Positions 49,438-58,172 of a stretch of DNA of 64,000 bases are shown here, piece after piece. The DNA comes from Flavobacteriales bacterium (GTDB lineage: Bacteria > Bacteroidota > Bacteroidia > Flavobacteriales_F > PHOS-HE28), in assembly GCA_016713875.1 (NCBI GenBank), contig JADJOI010000003.1:3286001-3350000 (forward strand), in the 5' to 3' direction. The number at the start of each line of letters is the position of its first letter. Within the stretch, counting starts at the first letter, position 1. The translations under genes and the position numbers were made by a program. The notes beneath the pieces were generated by a model. That model had not been told where the DNA came from, searched no databases, and worked only from the letters and a program-made list of their open reading frames with translations.

Positions 49438-50499
49438 ATGCGCGCCTGGCAACTTCATCGGCACGGTGATCCCGAGCGCGGCCTGCGGCTCGCGGAGGTC
49501 GCCGATCCGCAGCCCGGGCCCGGTCAGGTCCTCATCCGGGCCGAGGGCTTCGGCATCAACTACGCCGATGTGATGGCCGTGCGCGGCCTCTACCGCGAGG
49601 CCCCGCCGCTGCCCAGCGTGCTGGGCTATGAGGTGGTGGGCCGGGTGGTGGAGTGCGGTCCGGGCGTTTCCCCCGCGCTGCAAGGACGCCGGGTGGTGGC
49701 GTTGACACGCTTCGGCGGATATGCGGAACTGGCGCTGGCGGATGCGCGGGCGTGCGCTCCGGTTCCCGATGGGCTGCCGCTGGGCGTGGCCGCCGCGCTG
49801 GCCACCCAGGGCTGCACGGCCTGGTACGCCGCGCGCATGGCCGTGCCGCTCCGTGCCGGCATGCGGGTGCTGGTACACAGCGCCGCCGGTGGGGTGGGGC
49901 AGCTGCTCGTCCAGCTGGCCTTGCACAGCGGATGCACGGTGTTCGCCGTGGCCGGCGGGGCGGAAAAGGTGGCCCACCTGCGGGCCTTGGGTGTGCAGCA
50001 TCCGGTCGACCGGTTGGCGGGGCCATACGATGCCGCCGTGCGGTCCGCGCTCGCCGGCGCGCGGCTCGATGTCAGCTTCAACGCCGTGGCGGGGCGCAGT
50101 TTCCGCACGGACATGGGCCTGATCGGCAGCGGTGGCACGGTCGTGCTATTCGGTGGTGCCCAACGCGGCAGCGGCGCGGGTCCGTTCGCCACCCTGCGCT
50201 TCGTGTGGGACATGGGCCTGGTGGTGCCCATCTTCCTGATGATGCGCAGCAAGGGCATCGTCGGCATCAACATGTTGAAGCTCGGCGACCACCGGCCCGA
50301 ACTCGTGGCCGAATGCCTTCAGGCCGTGGTGCATGCTACGGCCGGGGGAATGCTGCGGCCGCACGTGCACGCCACGCTGCCTGCGAAGCAGCTTCCCTCA
50401 GCGCTGCGCGCGCTGGGCTCAGGCCTCACACTCGGCAAGGTGGCCCTGTCGTGGGCCGATGATCCGGTTCAGGGATCGGGGACGACCTCGGCGCGCTGA
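49438..50499 (+). CDS. Zinc-type alcohol dehydrogenase-like quinone oxidoreductase
   Basis: A 353-residue medium-chain oxidoreductase. The GroES-like domain is at 1-130 (GFGINYADVMAVRG, VLGYEVVGRV). The Rossmann fold starts near 145 with VLVHSAAGGVGQLLVQLA, the NADPH-binding motif. No zinc-ligand cysteines are seen, so it belongs to the zinc-free quinone reductase (QOR/synaptic-VAT1-like) group reducing quinones or enones. The 3' end overlaps the convergent STAS-like gene by 31 bp. Confidence 0.9.
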   Translation: MRAWQLHRHGDPERGLRLAEVADPQPGPGQVLIRAEGFGINYADVMAVRGLYREAPPLPSVLGYEVVGRVVECGPGVSPALQGRRVVALTRFGGYAELALADARACAPVPDGLPLGVAAALATQGCTAWYAARMAVPLRAGMRVLVHSAAGGVGQLLVQLALHSGCTVFAVAGGAEKVAHLRALGVQHPVDRLAGPYDAAVRSALAGARLDVSFNAVAGRSFRTDMGLIGSGGTVVLFGGAQRGSGAGPFATLRFVWDMGLVVPIFLMMRSKGIVGINMLKLGDHRPELVAECLQAVVHATAGGMLRPHVHATLPAKQLPSALRALGSGLTLGKVALSWADDPVQGSGTTSAR

Positions 50500-50879
50500 T
50501 CGAGCCACTGGCGGGCCTCACGCTCATCGTTGAACACCCGCGTTTCGCCGTGGCGTGGGAAATAGCTGAAATAGAGATCGGCCAGTCGTTCGTTCAACGG
50601 GCTTTGGCCTGCGAAGGCCAGCCGTCGCGTGAGGCAGCCCCCGTTGGCCTTGCTGTGGTCCACGTTCAGGACGTTCAGTTCAAAGTCGACCTCCGGCGGC
50701 ATCACCGCCAACACATCGGGGCTGTCGACCCCGCACAGGGTACGTTTCGCGCTCACGACCTCGCCGATCCCCTCCACATCCAACTTCACATCCGGCTTGA
50801 AGCGCACCTCGATCAGCTCCGCGGAGACACGCTCCACGGTGGCCGTCGCTGTGTCGATCAGGGAAGGATGTCCGTTCAT
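50469..50879 (-). CDS. STAS/SpoIIAA-like protein (paralogue of 30603-31022)
   Basis: A 136-residue cytoplasmic protein whose ending, FSYFPRHGETRVFNDEREARQWL, matches that of the protein at 30603-31022. A DFELNVLNVDHSKANGG segment is in the matching position. The function is unknown. Convergent with the quinone oxidoreductase, overlapping by 31 bp. Confidence 0.65.
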   Translation of the reverse strand: MNGHPSLIDTATATVERVSAELIEVRFKPDVKLDVEGIGEVVSAKRTLCGVDSPDVLAVMPPEVDFELNVLNVDHSKANGGCLTRRLAFAGQSPLNERLADLYFSYFPRHGETRVFNDEREARQWLDQRAEVVPDP

Positions 50880-51013
50880 GGCGGCAAAGGTGATCGTATG
50901 CGTGCATACGAAATAAGGCTTACTCCCTCATTCACAAATAATAACGACCACCGGCCGCGCCTGCTGTCAGGGGCCCCTGCGGACCGACCACCGGAGCGGA
51001 CTAGCTTCACTCC

Positions 51014-51511
51014 ATGTCCGAACCCCTTCGCTCCGCGATCGACATCTACTTCCGCGGCGAACGCGTCGAGATGATCGCGTTCCTCGCCTTCGGCTGTGCA
51101 CTGGTGGTGGCCGCCGCGCTCCTGTGGATCTCGGCGGACCGCTTTGCACGTGCGCTGTCCGTGACGCTCGGTCTGATCGCGGTGGCGGCGTTCAGCGTGG
51201 CGGTGCCGCTGCTGTTGCGCGATGGGCCGCATGCGGTGCGGCTGCGCGAGCGGCTGGCACAAGGCCAGGAAGCCGGTGTTCGCGCGGATGAGGGTGCACG
51301 CATGGCGGTGGTGAACCGCAACTACGCCACCTACCGCTACCTGTATGCGGCGTGCCTGCTGGCCGCATTGGCGCTCATGCTGTTCTGGCGCAACCCGACC
51401 ACCTCGGGCATCGCCGTGGGTCTCATGGTCTTCGCCGCCACAGGTCTTGTGGTGGACCACTGCTCCGGGTCGCGCGCGGCGATCTACGCCGAAGCACTTC
51501 AGGTGCGCTGA
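51014..51511 (+). CDS. Membrane protein with four helices, unknown function
   Basis: A 165-residue protein with two helix pairs (MIAFLAFGCALVVAAALLWI and ALSVTLGLIAVAAFSVAVPLLL; LYAACLLAALALMLFW and GIAVGLMVFAATGLVVDH) separated by a charged loop of about 50 residues. I recognise no family. A near-consensus box TAGCTTCA lies 4 bp before its ATG. Convergent with radA, 13 bp apart. Confidence 0.65.
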   Translation: MSEPLRSAIDIYFRGERVEMIAFLAFGCALVVAAALLWISADRFARALSVTLGLIAVAAFSVAVPLLLRDGPHAVRLRERLAQGQEAGVRADEGARMAVVNRNYATYRYLYAACLLAALALMLFWRNPTTSGIAVGLMVFAATGLVVDHCSGSRAAIYAEALQVR

Positions 51512-51524
51512 TGCCCGATCAGTC

Positions 51525-52949
51525 TCACCCGAACAACGCGCTGAGCACCTCGTTCACCTGCCCCACCGGCACGAGCTCGATGCCCTTCACCGGGCCGATG
51601 CCCTTGGTGCCCTTGGGCACGAACACGCGGGCGAAGCCGAGCTTCTGCGCTTCGGCGATGCGCTGTTCGGTGCGCGTCACGGGGCGGATCTCGCCGGTGA
51701 GGCCCACCTCGCCGCAGAACGCGGTGTCCATGGGGATGGCGATGTCGGCGTTGCTGCTGAGCACGGCGCACACCACGGCCAGGTCGATCGCGGGCTCCTC
51801 CACGCGGAAGCCGCCGGCGAGGTTGAGGAACACATCCTTCTGCCCGAGCCGGAAGCCGCAGCGCTTCTCCAGCACGGCGAGGAGCATATTGAGGCGGCGC
51901 AGGTCGAAGCCGGTGGCGCTGCGCTGCGGCGTGCCGTACACCGCGCTGCTCACCAATGCCTGCACTTCGATCAGCAGGGGGCGCTGTCCTTCGAGCGTTG
52001 CGCTCACGGCCACGCCACTGGGCCGCTCGCGCCGGTCGCCGAGCAGCACCTGGCTGGGGTCCTCCACGGCGGCGAGGCCCGTGCCGTGCATCTCGTAGAT
52101 GCCGAGCTCGTTGGTGCTGCCGAAGCGGTTCTTCAGCGGGCGCAGCAGTCGGTACGCATGGTCGCGGTCGCCCTCGAACTGCAGCACGCAGTCCACCATG
52201 TGCTCCAGCACCTTCGGGCCCGCGATGAAGCCGTCCTTGGTGATGTGGCCGATGAGCACGAAGGGCACGTCGGTCACCTTGGCGAAGCGCATGATCTCGG
52301 CGGTGCATTCGCGTACCTGGCCCACGCTGCCCGGGCTCGCATCGAGCGTGGCGGTGTGCAGGGTCTGCACGCTGTCGATCACTACCAGCCCCGGCTCCAG
52401 CGCCTCGATGTGCTTGAAGATGTTCTGCGTGTTGGTTTCCGTCAGGACGTAACAGCTTTCGGAGCGGCGAGTGTCGAGTGGCGAGTGTCGAGTAGCATCA
52501 CTCGTCACTCGCAACTCGCCACTCGACACTTGCAAGCGCTCGGCGCGCATCTTCACTTGGTGTTCGCTCTCCTCGCCGGAGACGTACAGCGTCTTCAGGT
52601 GCGGGTTGCGCAGCGCGGTCTGCAGCAGCAGGGTGCTCTTGCCGATGCCGGGCTCGCCTCCGATGAGCGTGATGCTGCCGGGCACGAGGCCACCGCCCAT
52701 CACGCGGGCGAGCTCACGGTCGCTGAGCGGAATCCGCGGGCCGTCCTGTGCGGGGATGTCGCCGATGGCGACGGGCCTCGGGGTGCGGCTCTTCACACTG
52801 GCCGGCGTACCGCGCTTCTCCTCCAGGCGGTCGCGCACCTCCTCCACCAGCGTGTTCCACTGCTTGCAGCTGGGGCATTGCCCGAGCCATTGGGGAAAGG
52901 CCGAGCCGCAGCTCTGGCAGACGAATTGGGAGCGGACCTTAGCGGCCAT
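51525..52949 (-). CDS. radA: DNA repair protein RadA with an in-frame insert
   Basis: A 474-residue RecA-like ATPase that helps branch migration in recombination. An N-terminal C4 zinc finger (CQSCGSAF, CPSCKQW) is followed by Walker A GGEPGIGKSTLLLQ, the KNRFG motif (PLKNRFGSTNELG) and a Lon-protease-like C-terminal domain with VFLNLAGGFRVEEPA. Between MRAERL and SCYVLTETNTQ, where related RadA proteins have only a few residues, about 20 extra ones (near 138-160) are encoded by a palindromic element at 52470-52530. The reading frame stays open, so the protein is probably still made. Confidence 0.95.
   Translation of the reverse strand: MAAKVRSQFVCQSCGSAFPQWLGQCPSCKQWNTLVEEVRDRLEEKRGTPASVKSRTPRPVAIGDIPAQDGPRIPLSDRELARVMGGGLVPGSITLIGGEPGIGKSTLLLQTALRNPHLKTLYVSGEESEHQVKMRAERLQVSSGELRVTSDATRHSPLDTRRSESCYVLTETNTQNIFKHIEALEPGLVVIDSVQTLHTATLDASPGSVGQVRECTAEIMRFAKVTDVPFVLIGHITKDGFIAGPKVLEHMVDCVLQFEGDRDHAYRLLRPLKNRFGSTNELGIYEMHGTGLAAVEDPSQVLLGDRRERPSGVAVSATLEGQRPLLIEVQALVSSAVYGTPQRSATGFDLRRLNMLLAVLEKRCGFRLGQKDVFLNLAGGFRVEEPAIDLAVVCAVLSSNADIAIPMDTAFCGEVGLTGEIRPVTRTEQRIAEAQKLGFARVFVPKGTKGIGPVKGIELVPVGQVNEVLSALFG
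52470..52530. repeat. 61-bp palindromic element inserted in radA
   Basis: A perfect 17-bp inverted repeat, 52470-52486 and 52514-52530, flanks a 27-bp centre with repeats of the GTCGAGT and CACTCG type. The insert is in frame and encodes about 20 residues (SSGELRVTSDATRHSPLD part). This resembles palindromic elements such as Rickettsia RPE inserted in coding genes, but the sequence family is unknown to me. Confidence 0.85.
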
Positions 52950-53101
52950 CTCCGATCGGTGTGTGTAGGCGAGCGAGGAGGATCATGTGACCGGACAGGG
53001 CGTTGGTGACGAGCATAGCGGGGGCTACGTGAGGGACCAGCAACGCAGGATGGGCACATGCGACCCTTGCGCAGCCCGAACGACCGGTCGGAGTGGGCCG
53101 C

Positions 53102-53605
53102 TCAGCCACGGCGGATCCGCTCGACCAGGGCGGTGGTGGAGAAGCCGTTCACGAGCTTCAGGCTGTGCACGCTGCCGCCGCGGGCCTTCACCACGTCGGC
53201 GCCCACGATCTGCTCGGGCTTCCAGTCGCCGCCCTTGGCCAGCACGTCGGGCTGCAGGGCGGTGATCAGCTCCAGCGGGGTGTCCTCGTCAAAGACCACC
53301 ACGGCATCCACGCAGCGCAGGGCGGCCACTACCAGCGCGCGGCTCTCCTCATCGTTGAGGGGTCGATCGGCGCCCTTGCCCAGACGGCGCACACTGGCGT
53401 CGCTGTTGATGCCCACCACCAGGCGGTCGCCGAGCTGCGCGGCTTCCTCCAGGTACTCCACGTGGCCGCGGTGCAGCAGGTCGAAGCAGCCGTTGGTGAA
53501 CACGATGCGGTCGCCCTTCACGCGCCAGACGTGGACCAGACGCACGGCACCGACGCGGTCGGTCACGTGGGGGTGAACGCTGGCGGGGGCGAGATCGGTG
53601 GTCAT
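53102..53605 (-). CDS. rfaE2: D-glycero-beta-D-manno-heptose 1-phosphate adenylyltransferase
   Basis: A 167-residue nucleotidyltransferase making ADP-heptose for lipopolysaccharide. The motifs FTNGCFDLLHRGHVEYLEEA (HxGH-type), VGINSDASVRRLGKG and LAKGGDW are as in the adenylyl domain of HldE; the kinase domain is absent, the separate RfaE2 form. Its start overlaps the flippase-like gene stop (ATGA). A box TACTTTTG at 53629-53636 within the upstream gene may be an internal promoter. Confidence 0.94.
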   Translation of the reverse strand: MTTDLAPASVHPHVTDRVGAVRLVHVWRVKGDRIVFTNGCFDLLHRGHVEYLEEAAQLGDRLVVGINSDASVRRLGKGADRPLNDEESRALVVAALRCVDAVVVFDEDTPLELITALQPDVLAKGGDWKPEQIVGADVVKARGGSVHSLKLVNGFSTTALVERIRRG

Positions 53606-54612
53606 GGTGTGCTGCGCTTACGGGCGACCAAAAGTAGCGAGAGGCCGCCGAGGCTGATGATCATGAGCGTCTGGGCCACCCACAGCAGCCAGCCCATGGC
53701 CAGGGCCTCGGGGCGGATGACGCCGCCCTCGCCGCCGGACATGTACACGCTGACGATGAGGGCCACGAAGGCGGGGTAGGCGCCGATGCCGCCCTGAACG
53801 AGAACGATGCCCACCGATCCTGCGATGAACCCGGCCATCACACCGGCAGGGGGCACCTCCCGGGTCTCGGGCAGGGCCATGAAGCCCACCCAGAACATGG
53901 CCACGTACAGCGCCCAGATCAAGACGGTATGGAAGAGGTACGGGCCCTTGTCCGGCGTGCGCAGGATGGAACGCACGCCTTCCACGAAGCCGCGGACGCC
54001 GTCCATCACCCGTGCACGCAAGGTGGGACGGGTGAACACCAGGAACGCGGCCACGGCCGCACCGATGACCACGAGCGCGAGCACCCACCAGCCCAGGCCC
54101 TGACCATCAGGGCCGGGGGCCTGTTGCGCGCGGAACGCGGCGATGCGTGCCTGGAAGAGGTCGATCATGTCGGCCTGCAGCAGCAGGGTGACGCCGGCGA
54201 TGCCCAGCAGCATCACCATGTCCACGGCGCGTTCGGCGAGGATCGTGCCGAACCCCTTCTCGAAGGGCACGCCTTCGGTGCGGTAGAGCATGGCGGCCCG
54301 GCTGGCCTCTCCGGCGCGGGGCAGCAGCATGTTCATGAAGTAGCCGCCCATCACGGCATGATAGCAGGACCAGAACCCGGGCTCGTGGCCCAGATGGCGC
54401 AGCAGGTAACGCCAACGCCATCCCCGGCTCACATGGCTCAGCCAGCCCAGCAGGTTGCTGAGCACCAGCCAGGGCACCGAGGCGCGGCCGAAGGCCTCGA
54501 ACAGGGCCGCACGCTGACCATCGTCCAGCTGGCGGTAGAAGTGGAGCACAAGCCAGATGCCCAAGGCCACGGGCACCGCCACCTTCAGGGTGCCCCAGAC
54601 CGCCTTGCGCAT
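53602..54612 (-). CDS. Lysylphosphatidylglycerol synthase-type (UPF0104) membrane protein
   Basis: A 336-residue protein with eight or so hydrophobic helices. The LSNLLGWLSHVSRGWRWRYLL, YFMNMLLPRAGEASRAAMLYR and VLVQGGIGAYPAFVALI motifs are those of the LPG synthase membrane domain/UPF0104 group, which includes lipid flippases. No catalytic C-terminal domain is present. It stands between panD (5 bp) and rfaE2 (overlap), a gene order common in Flavobacteriia. The lipid moved is unknown. Confidence 0.88.
   Translation of the reverse strand: MRKAVWGTLKVAVPVALGIWLVLHFYRQLDDGQRAALFEAFGRASVPWLVLSNLLGWLSHVSRGWRWRYLLRHLGHEPGFWSCYHAVMGGYFMNMLLPRAGEASRAAMLYRTEGVPFEKGFGTILAERAVDMVMLLGIAGVTLLLQADMIDLFQARIAAFRAQQAPGPDGQGLGWWVLALVVIGAAVAAFLVFTRPTLRARVMDGVRGFVEGVRSILRTPDKGPYLFHTVLIWALYVAMFWVGFMALPETREVPPAGVMAGFIAGSVGIVLVQGGIGAYPAFVALIVSVYMSGGEGGVIRPEALAMGWLLWVAQTLMIISLGGLSLLLVARKRSTP
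53629..53636 (-). promoter_or_regulatory. Putative -7 promoter box for rfaE2
   Basis: TACTTTTG on the minus strand inside the end of the UPF0104 gene, 23 bp before the rfaE2 start at 53605. Confidence 0.35.
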
Positions 54613-54617
54613 GGGTC

Positions 54618-54971
54618 CTACGGCTTGAGCGTATTGGTGCGCTCGTCGGGGAAGATGATGGTGGGGCGGTAGGCGCGGGCCTCCTCCAGGGTCATGTGGG
54701 CGTAGGCCACCACGATCACGATATCGCCCACGCTCACCCGCCGGGCGGCAGGGCCGTTGAGGCAGACCACCCCGGAGCCGCGCTCCCCTTTGATCACGTA
54801 CGTGTACAGGCGGTCGCCGTTGTTGACGTTCAGTACTTGCACTTTTTCGCCTTCCACCAGGCCGGCGGCATCGATCAGATCCTCGTCCAGCGTGATGCTG
54901 CCGATGTAGTTGATGTCGGCCTCGGTGACGCGGACGCGATGGATCTTGGCGCGGAGGACTTCGATGGTCAT
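54618..54971 (-). CDS. panD: Aspartate 1-decarboxylase
   Basis: A 117-residue pyruvoyl enzyme making beta-alanine from aspartate for pantothenate. The self-cleavage site is INYIGSITLDEDL, between Gly and Ser; the EKVQVLNVNNGDRLYTYVI and GERGSGVVCLNGPAAR segments are typical. MTIEVLRAKIHR at 54971 is the family start. It follows panC by 43 bp on the same strand. A -7 box TACCTTTG is at 54996-55003. Confidence 0.97.
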   Translation of the reverse strand: MTIEVLRAKIHRVRVTEADINYIGSITLDEDLIDAAGLVEGEKVQVLNVNNGDRLYTYVIKGERGSGVVCLNGPAARRVSVGDIVIVVAYAHMTLEEARAYRPTIIFPDERTNTLKP

Positions 54972-54995
54972 GGGCGGTCCGCGGAACGCGGGCGG

Positions 54996-55003
54996 CAAAG
55001 GTA
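54996..55003 (-). promoter_or_regulatory. Putative -7 promoter box of panD
   Basis: TACCTTTG on the minus strand in the panC-panD gap, 24 bp before the panD start at 54971. Confidence 0.5.
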
Positions 55004-55014
55004 TCGCCACCGGC

Positions 55015-55863
55015 TCATCCGCGACGCAGGTCCAGGTTGTCGATCAGCCGCACCGGGCCCACGTGGGCGGCGATCAGGGCCACGGCCCGGTCGAGCCCGT
55101 CCCAACGGGTGAGCGGGGCGAGGGTGTCCGGGTGGGCGATGCCCAGGTGGTCAAGCTGGATCTCCGGATCGGTGGCCAGGACATCCAGTCCCGCCTGGCG
55201 GGCTTCCTCCACGCCGTGGTGGAAGGCGAGATCGGCCACGGCCTGCAAGGCCCGGTACAGCAGCGGTGCGCGTGCTCGATCCGCCGGACCGAGGCGTTGG
55301 TTCCGGCTGCTCATCGCCAGGCCATCGGCTTCGCGCAGGGTGGGGCAGGGCACGATGACCGTCGGCCAATGGAGCGTGGTCGCCACGTGGCGGATGATGG
55401 CGAGCTGCTGTCGGTCCTTTTCCCCGAAGAAGGCCATGTCAGGCCGCACAACGTGGAACAGGCGTTCGACCACGTTCACCACGCCTTGGAAGTGGCCGGG
55501 ACGGCTGGGCCCTTCCCAATGCTCGTCCAGACCGTTGAGATCGTATCGCAAGGGACTGAAGCCTCGGTACAGGCCCTCGGCGTCGGGCTGGAAGAGCAGG
55601 TCGCAGCCGGCCTCCGCCAGGAGCCGGGCATCGGCCTCAGGCTGCCGTGGGTAGCGGGCGAGGTCCTCGGGGTTGTTGAACTGCAGGGGGTTGACGAAGA
55701 TGCTGGCCGCCACCCAGTCGCATCGGCGGCGGGCCTCCGCCACCAAGGCCAGGTGCCCGGCGTGCAGGGCCCCCATGGTGGGCACGAAACCGACGCGTCC
55801 CCCCTGGCGGCGCTGTGCGGCGCTCCAAGCGGCCGCCTCGGATGGGACGGACAGTCGGTCCAT
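55015..55863 (-). CDS. panC: Pantothenate synthetase
   Basis: A 282-residue ATP-dependent ligase joining pantoate and beta-alanine. The adenylate-forming motif GFVPTMGALHAGHLALVAEA, SIFVNPLQFNNPEDL, AFFGEKDRQQLAII and GLAMSSRNQRL are all visible. MDRLSVPSEA at 55863 is the start. panC and panD act in the same pathway and are in the same transcript direction. Divergent from the GT5 gene. Confidence 0.96.
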   Translation of the reverse strand: MDRLSVPSEAAAWSAAQRRQGGRVGFVPTMGALHAGHLALVAEARRRCDWVAASIFVNPLQFNNPEDLARYPRQPEADARLLAEAGCDLLFQPDAEGLYRGFSPLRYDLNGLDEHWEGPSRPGHFQGVVNVVERLFHVVRPDMAFFGEKDRQQLAIIRHVATTLHWPTVIVPCPTLREADGLAMSSRNQRLGPADRARAPLLYRALQAVADLAFHHGVEEARQAGLDVLATDPEIQLDHLGIAHPDTLAPLTRWDGLDRAVALIAAHVGPVRLIDNLDLRRG

Positions 55864-55952
55864 GACGGCGGAAGTCCTTGTCCGGCAGGGAGAAACGTCT
55901 TTCCGGACCGGCGCCAAGCTAGGACACGCGGTTGAAGGTCCGCCGGAAAGTC

Positions 55953-55962
55953 TATATTTTTG
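55953..55962 (+). promoter_or_regulatory. Putative promoter of the glycogen synthase operon
   Basis: TATATTTTTG is a -7-like box 27 bp before the ATG at 55990, with a TTG at 55932-55934 about 18 bp upstream of it, in agreement with a TTTG/TAnnTTTG promoter. The box is AT-rich in a GC-rich context. Confidence 0.5.
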
Positions 55963-55989
55963 TACCCGTTTTCCCCCCATCCCTTCCGA

Positions 55990-56811
55990 ATGAGCCTGAA
56001 GAACGCGAAAGTCCTGACCATCGCCCAGTCGATCCACCCCTTCCTGGAGGAGCACGAGATGGCCCAGGCCACGCGCCAGCTGCCGCAAGGCATTCTGGAG
56101 TGCGGCAACGAGATCCGGGTCTTCATGCCCAAGTTCGGATGCATCAACGAGCGGCGCCACCAGTTGCACGAGGTGATCCGGCTCAGCGGGATGAACCTCA
56201 TCATCAACGACACGGATCACGCCCTGCTGATCAAGGTGGCCAGTGTGCCCAGCGCCCGCATGCAGGTGTACTTCATCGACAATGAGGAGTACTTCAAGCG
56301 CAAATGCACGTGGAACGACAAGGACGGCGCGTTCCACCCGGACAACGACGAGCGCGCGCTGTTCTTCAGCCGTGGAGTGCTCGAGACCGTGCGCAAGCTG
56401 GGCTGGGTGCCGGACATCATCCACTGCCACGGCTGGATGACGGCCTTCGTGCCCCTGTACGTGAAGCATCACTTCAGCGACGATCCCCACTTCGAGAACG
56501 CCAAACTGGTGTTCAGTGTGTACGATGAGAAGCCGGAGCCCCTGGACAAGGGCCTGGCGCGCAAACTGGAGCTCGAAGGCTTCTCGAAGGACCTGTTCAA
56601 GGGTCTGGGCAAGCCCACCACGGAGGAACTGTACAAGTTCGGCATCGAGATGAGCGATGCGGTGGTGAAGGGCAGCCCCAAGCTCGGCAAGGGCCTGGAG
56701 AGCGCCATCAAGGCCAGTGAGAAGCCGTTGCTGGCCTGTCCGGCGCAGGCCGACCTGATCACGGCGCACGCCGAGTTCTACCAGAGCGTATTGGAGGAAG
56801 CCTTGGTGTGA
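55990..56811 (+). CDS. Glycogen synthase-like GT5 domain protein (short form)
   Basis: A 273-residue protein containing only the N-terminal GT5 domain of glycogen/starch synthase. Visible segments are VLTIAQSIHPFLEEHEMAQ, IRVFMPKFGCINER, DIIHCHGWMTAFVPLYV and the start of KLVFSVYDE. The C-terminal GT1 domain needed for ADP-glucose catalysis is absent. Short proteins of this kind sit at this place in many Flavobacteriia, next to panC, DUF4270 and glmS. It may not be a synthase. ATG at 55990 is preferred. Confidence 0.88.
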   Translation: MSLKNAKVLTIAQSIHPFLEEHEMAQATRQLPQGILECGNEIRVFMPKFGCINERRHQLHEVIRLSGMNLIINDTDHALLIKVASVPSARMQVYFIDNEEYFKRKCTWNDKDGAFHPDNDERALFFSRGVLETVRKLGWVPDIIHCHGWMTAFVPLYVKHHFSDDPHFENAKLVFSVYDEKPEPLDKGLARKLELEGFSKDLFKGLGKPTTEELYKFGIEMSDAVVKGSPKLGKGLESAIKASEKPLLACPAQADLITAHAEFYQSVLEEALV

Positions 56812-58166
56812 CCGCCTTGGCCTCCCCACATCCCCTTCGTTCCAGGCGCCTCGTGCTCGGGGTGCTGGTCGTGCTGGCCCTGGGTGCGTGCAAACGACCC
56901 GAGGATGAGCTGGGCCGCGACCTGATCGACCCGGCCGATACGTTGGGCCTGGTGGTGACCGACACCACGACCCTGCTGGCCTGGACGGTGCGCGAAGAGC
57001 CGGTGAAGACCAATGGCTTGAGCCGCAATGCCCTCGGCAGCTACGTGGATCCGCGCTTCGGTACGGTGCGGGCGCGCATCGTCACCCAGGTGCGGCTGAG
57101 CACGAACAACGTGGGCAGCGGCCAGGACAACAGCGGGCTGGTGATCGATTCCGCCGTGCTGGCCCTCCGGTTCGAGGACAGCGGCCCGGTGTACGGGGAC
57201 CTGAGCGCGCAGCGGTTCACCGTGCACGAGATCACCGAGGCCCTGTCCCTGGACAGCACCTACCGCGTGGATGACGTGCCCGGCACGGTGCCGACCGATC
57301 TGGTGCGCTCACATGCAGGCCTCATCACCCCGCGACCCGTGGTGCGCCCCGTGGTGGGTGGCGACACCTTGGGCCCCCAGCTGCGCATCCCGCTCGATCC
57401 GGCCTTCGGGCAACGGTTGTTGGGCCGCTTCGGTACGGCGGACATGGTGGACAACACGGCCTTCCTCAGCTACCTGAAGGGTCTGCTCATCGGGGTGGAC
57501 AACCCCGGTCAACTGCCCGGTCAGGGGGGTATCCTCTACCTCAACCTGCTGCTGGCCGAAAGCAAGCTCACGCTTTACTACCGCAACACCCTGCCGGGCG
57601 CCGAGGACACCCTCAGCTTCGACCTGCTCATCAATGACAACAGCGTGCGGTACACGGTGATGGAGCATGGCCATGACGCGGCGGTGGAGCCCGGTCTTCC
57701 GGAAGCTTTGGCCGACACCACTTTAGGCGGGACCTGCTTCGTGCAGTCGCTCGGTGGCCTGCGGACCCGCATCGCCCTTCCGCATGTGCTGGACTACCCC
57801 GAGCGTGAACTGCGCGCCCTGGCGAAGGCCGAACTGGTGGTGCCGGTGCGGGGGGACTGGCCCGATGCACTGTCGCCGTCGGCAACGCTCTTCCTGTTCC
57901 GGAGCAACGATGAAGGCGAGGACCTGCTGCTGCCCGATCAACTGACCTCGGGCCTTTCGATCGGGGGCGAACTGGACGAGGACGACCGGGTGTACCGCTT
58001 TGCCATCACGCGCTACATGCAGCGGCTGCTCAACGGTGACTATGGCAACACCGGTCTGTCCATCGTACCGGGCAACGGTGGCGTGGCCGTGGACCGCACC
58101 GTGTTGCGCGGCCCGGAGGATGCCGAGGACCCCATGCGGCTCATCCTTACTTTTACCACATACTGA
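56808..58166 (+). CDS. DUF4270 lipoprotein
   Basis: A 452-residue protein with a signal sequence and lipobox (LALGAC, Cys about residue 28). It matches the DUF4270 family: LGRDLIDPADTLGLVVTDTTTLLAWTV at the N-terminus, LSRNALGSYVDPRFGTVRARIVTQ, and a final FAITRYMQRLLNG segment. DUF4270 proteins are outer-membrane or surface lipoproteins of Bacteroidota with unknown role. The start is GTG at 56808, overlapping the GT5 stop. Followed 6 bp later by glmS. Confidence 0.9.
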   Translation: MTALASPHPLRSRRLVLGVLVVLALGACKRPEDELGRDLIDPADTLGLVVTDTTTLLAWTVREEPVKTNGLSRNALGSYVDPRFGTVRARIVTQVRLSTNNVGSGQDNSGLVIDSAVLALRFEDSGPVYGDLSAQRFTVHEITEALSLDSTYRVDDVPGTVPTDLVRSHAGLITPRPVVRPVVGGDTLGPQLRIPLDPAFGQRLLGRFGTADMVDNTAFLSYLKGLLIGVDNPGQLPGQGGILYLNLLLAESKLTLYYRNTLPGAEDTLSFDLLINDNSVRYTVMEHGHDAAVEPGLPEALADTTLGGTCFVQSLGGLRTRIALPHVLDYPERELRALAKAELVVPVRGDWPDALSPSATLFLFRSNDEGEDLLLPDQLTSGLSIGGELDEDDRVYRFAITRYMQRLLNGDYGNTGLSIVPGNGGVAVDRTVLRGPEDAEDPMRLILTFTTY

Positions 58167-58172
58167 CCGGCC

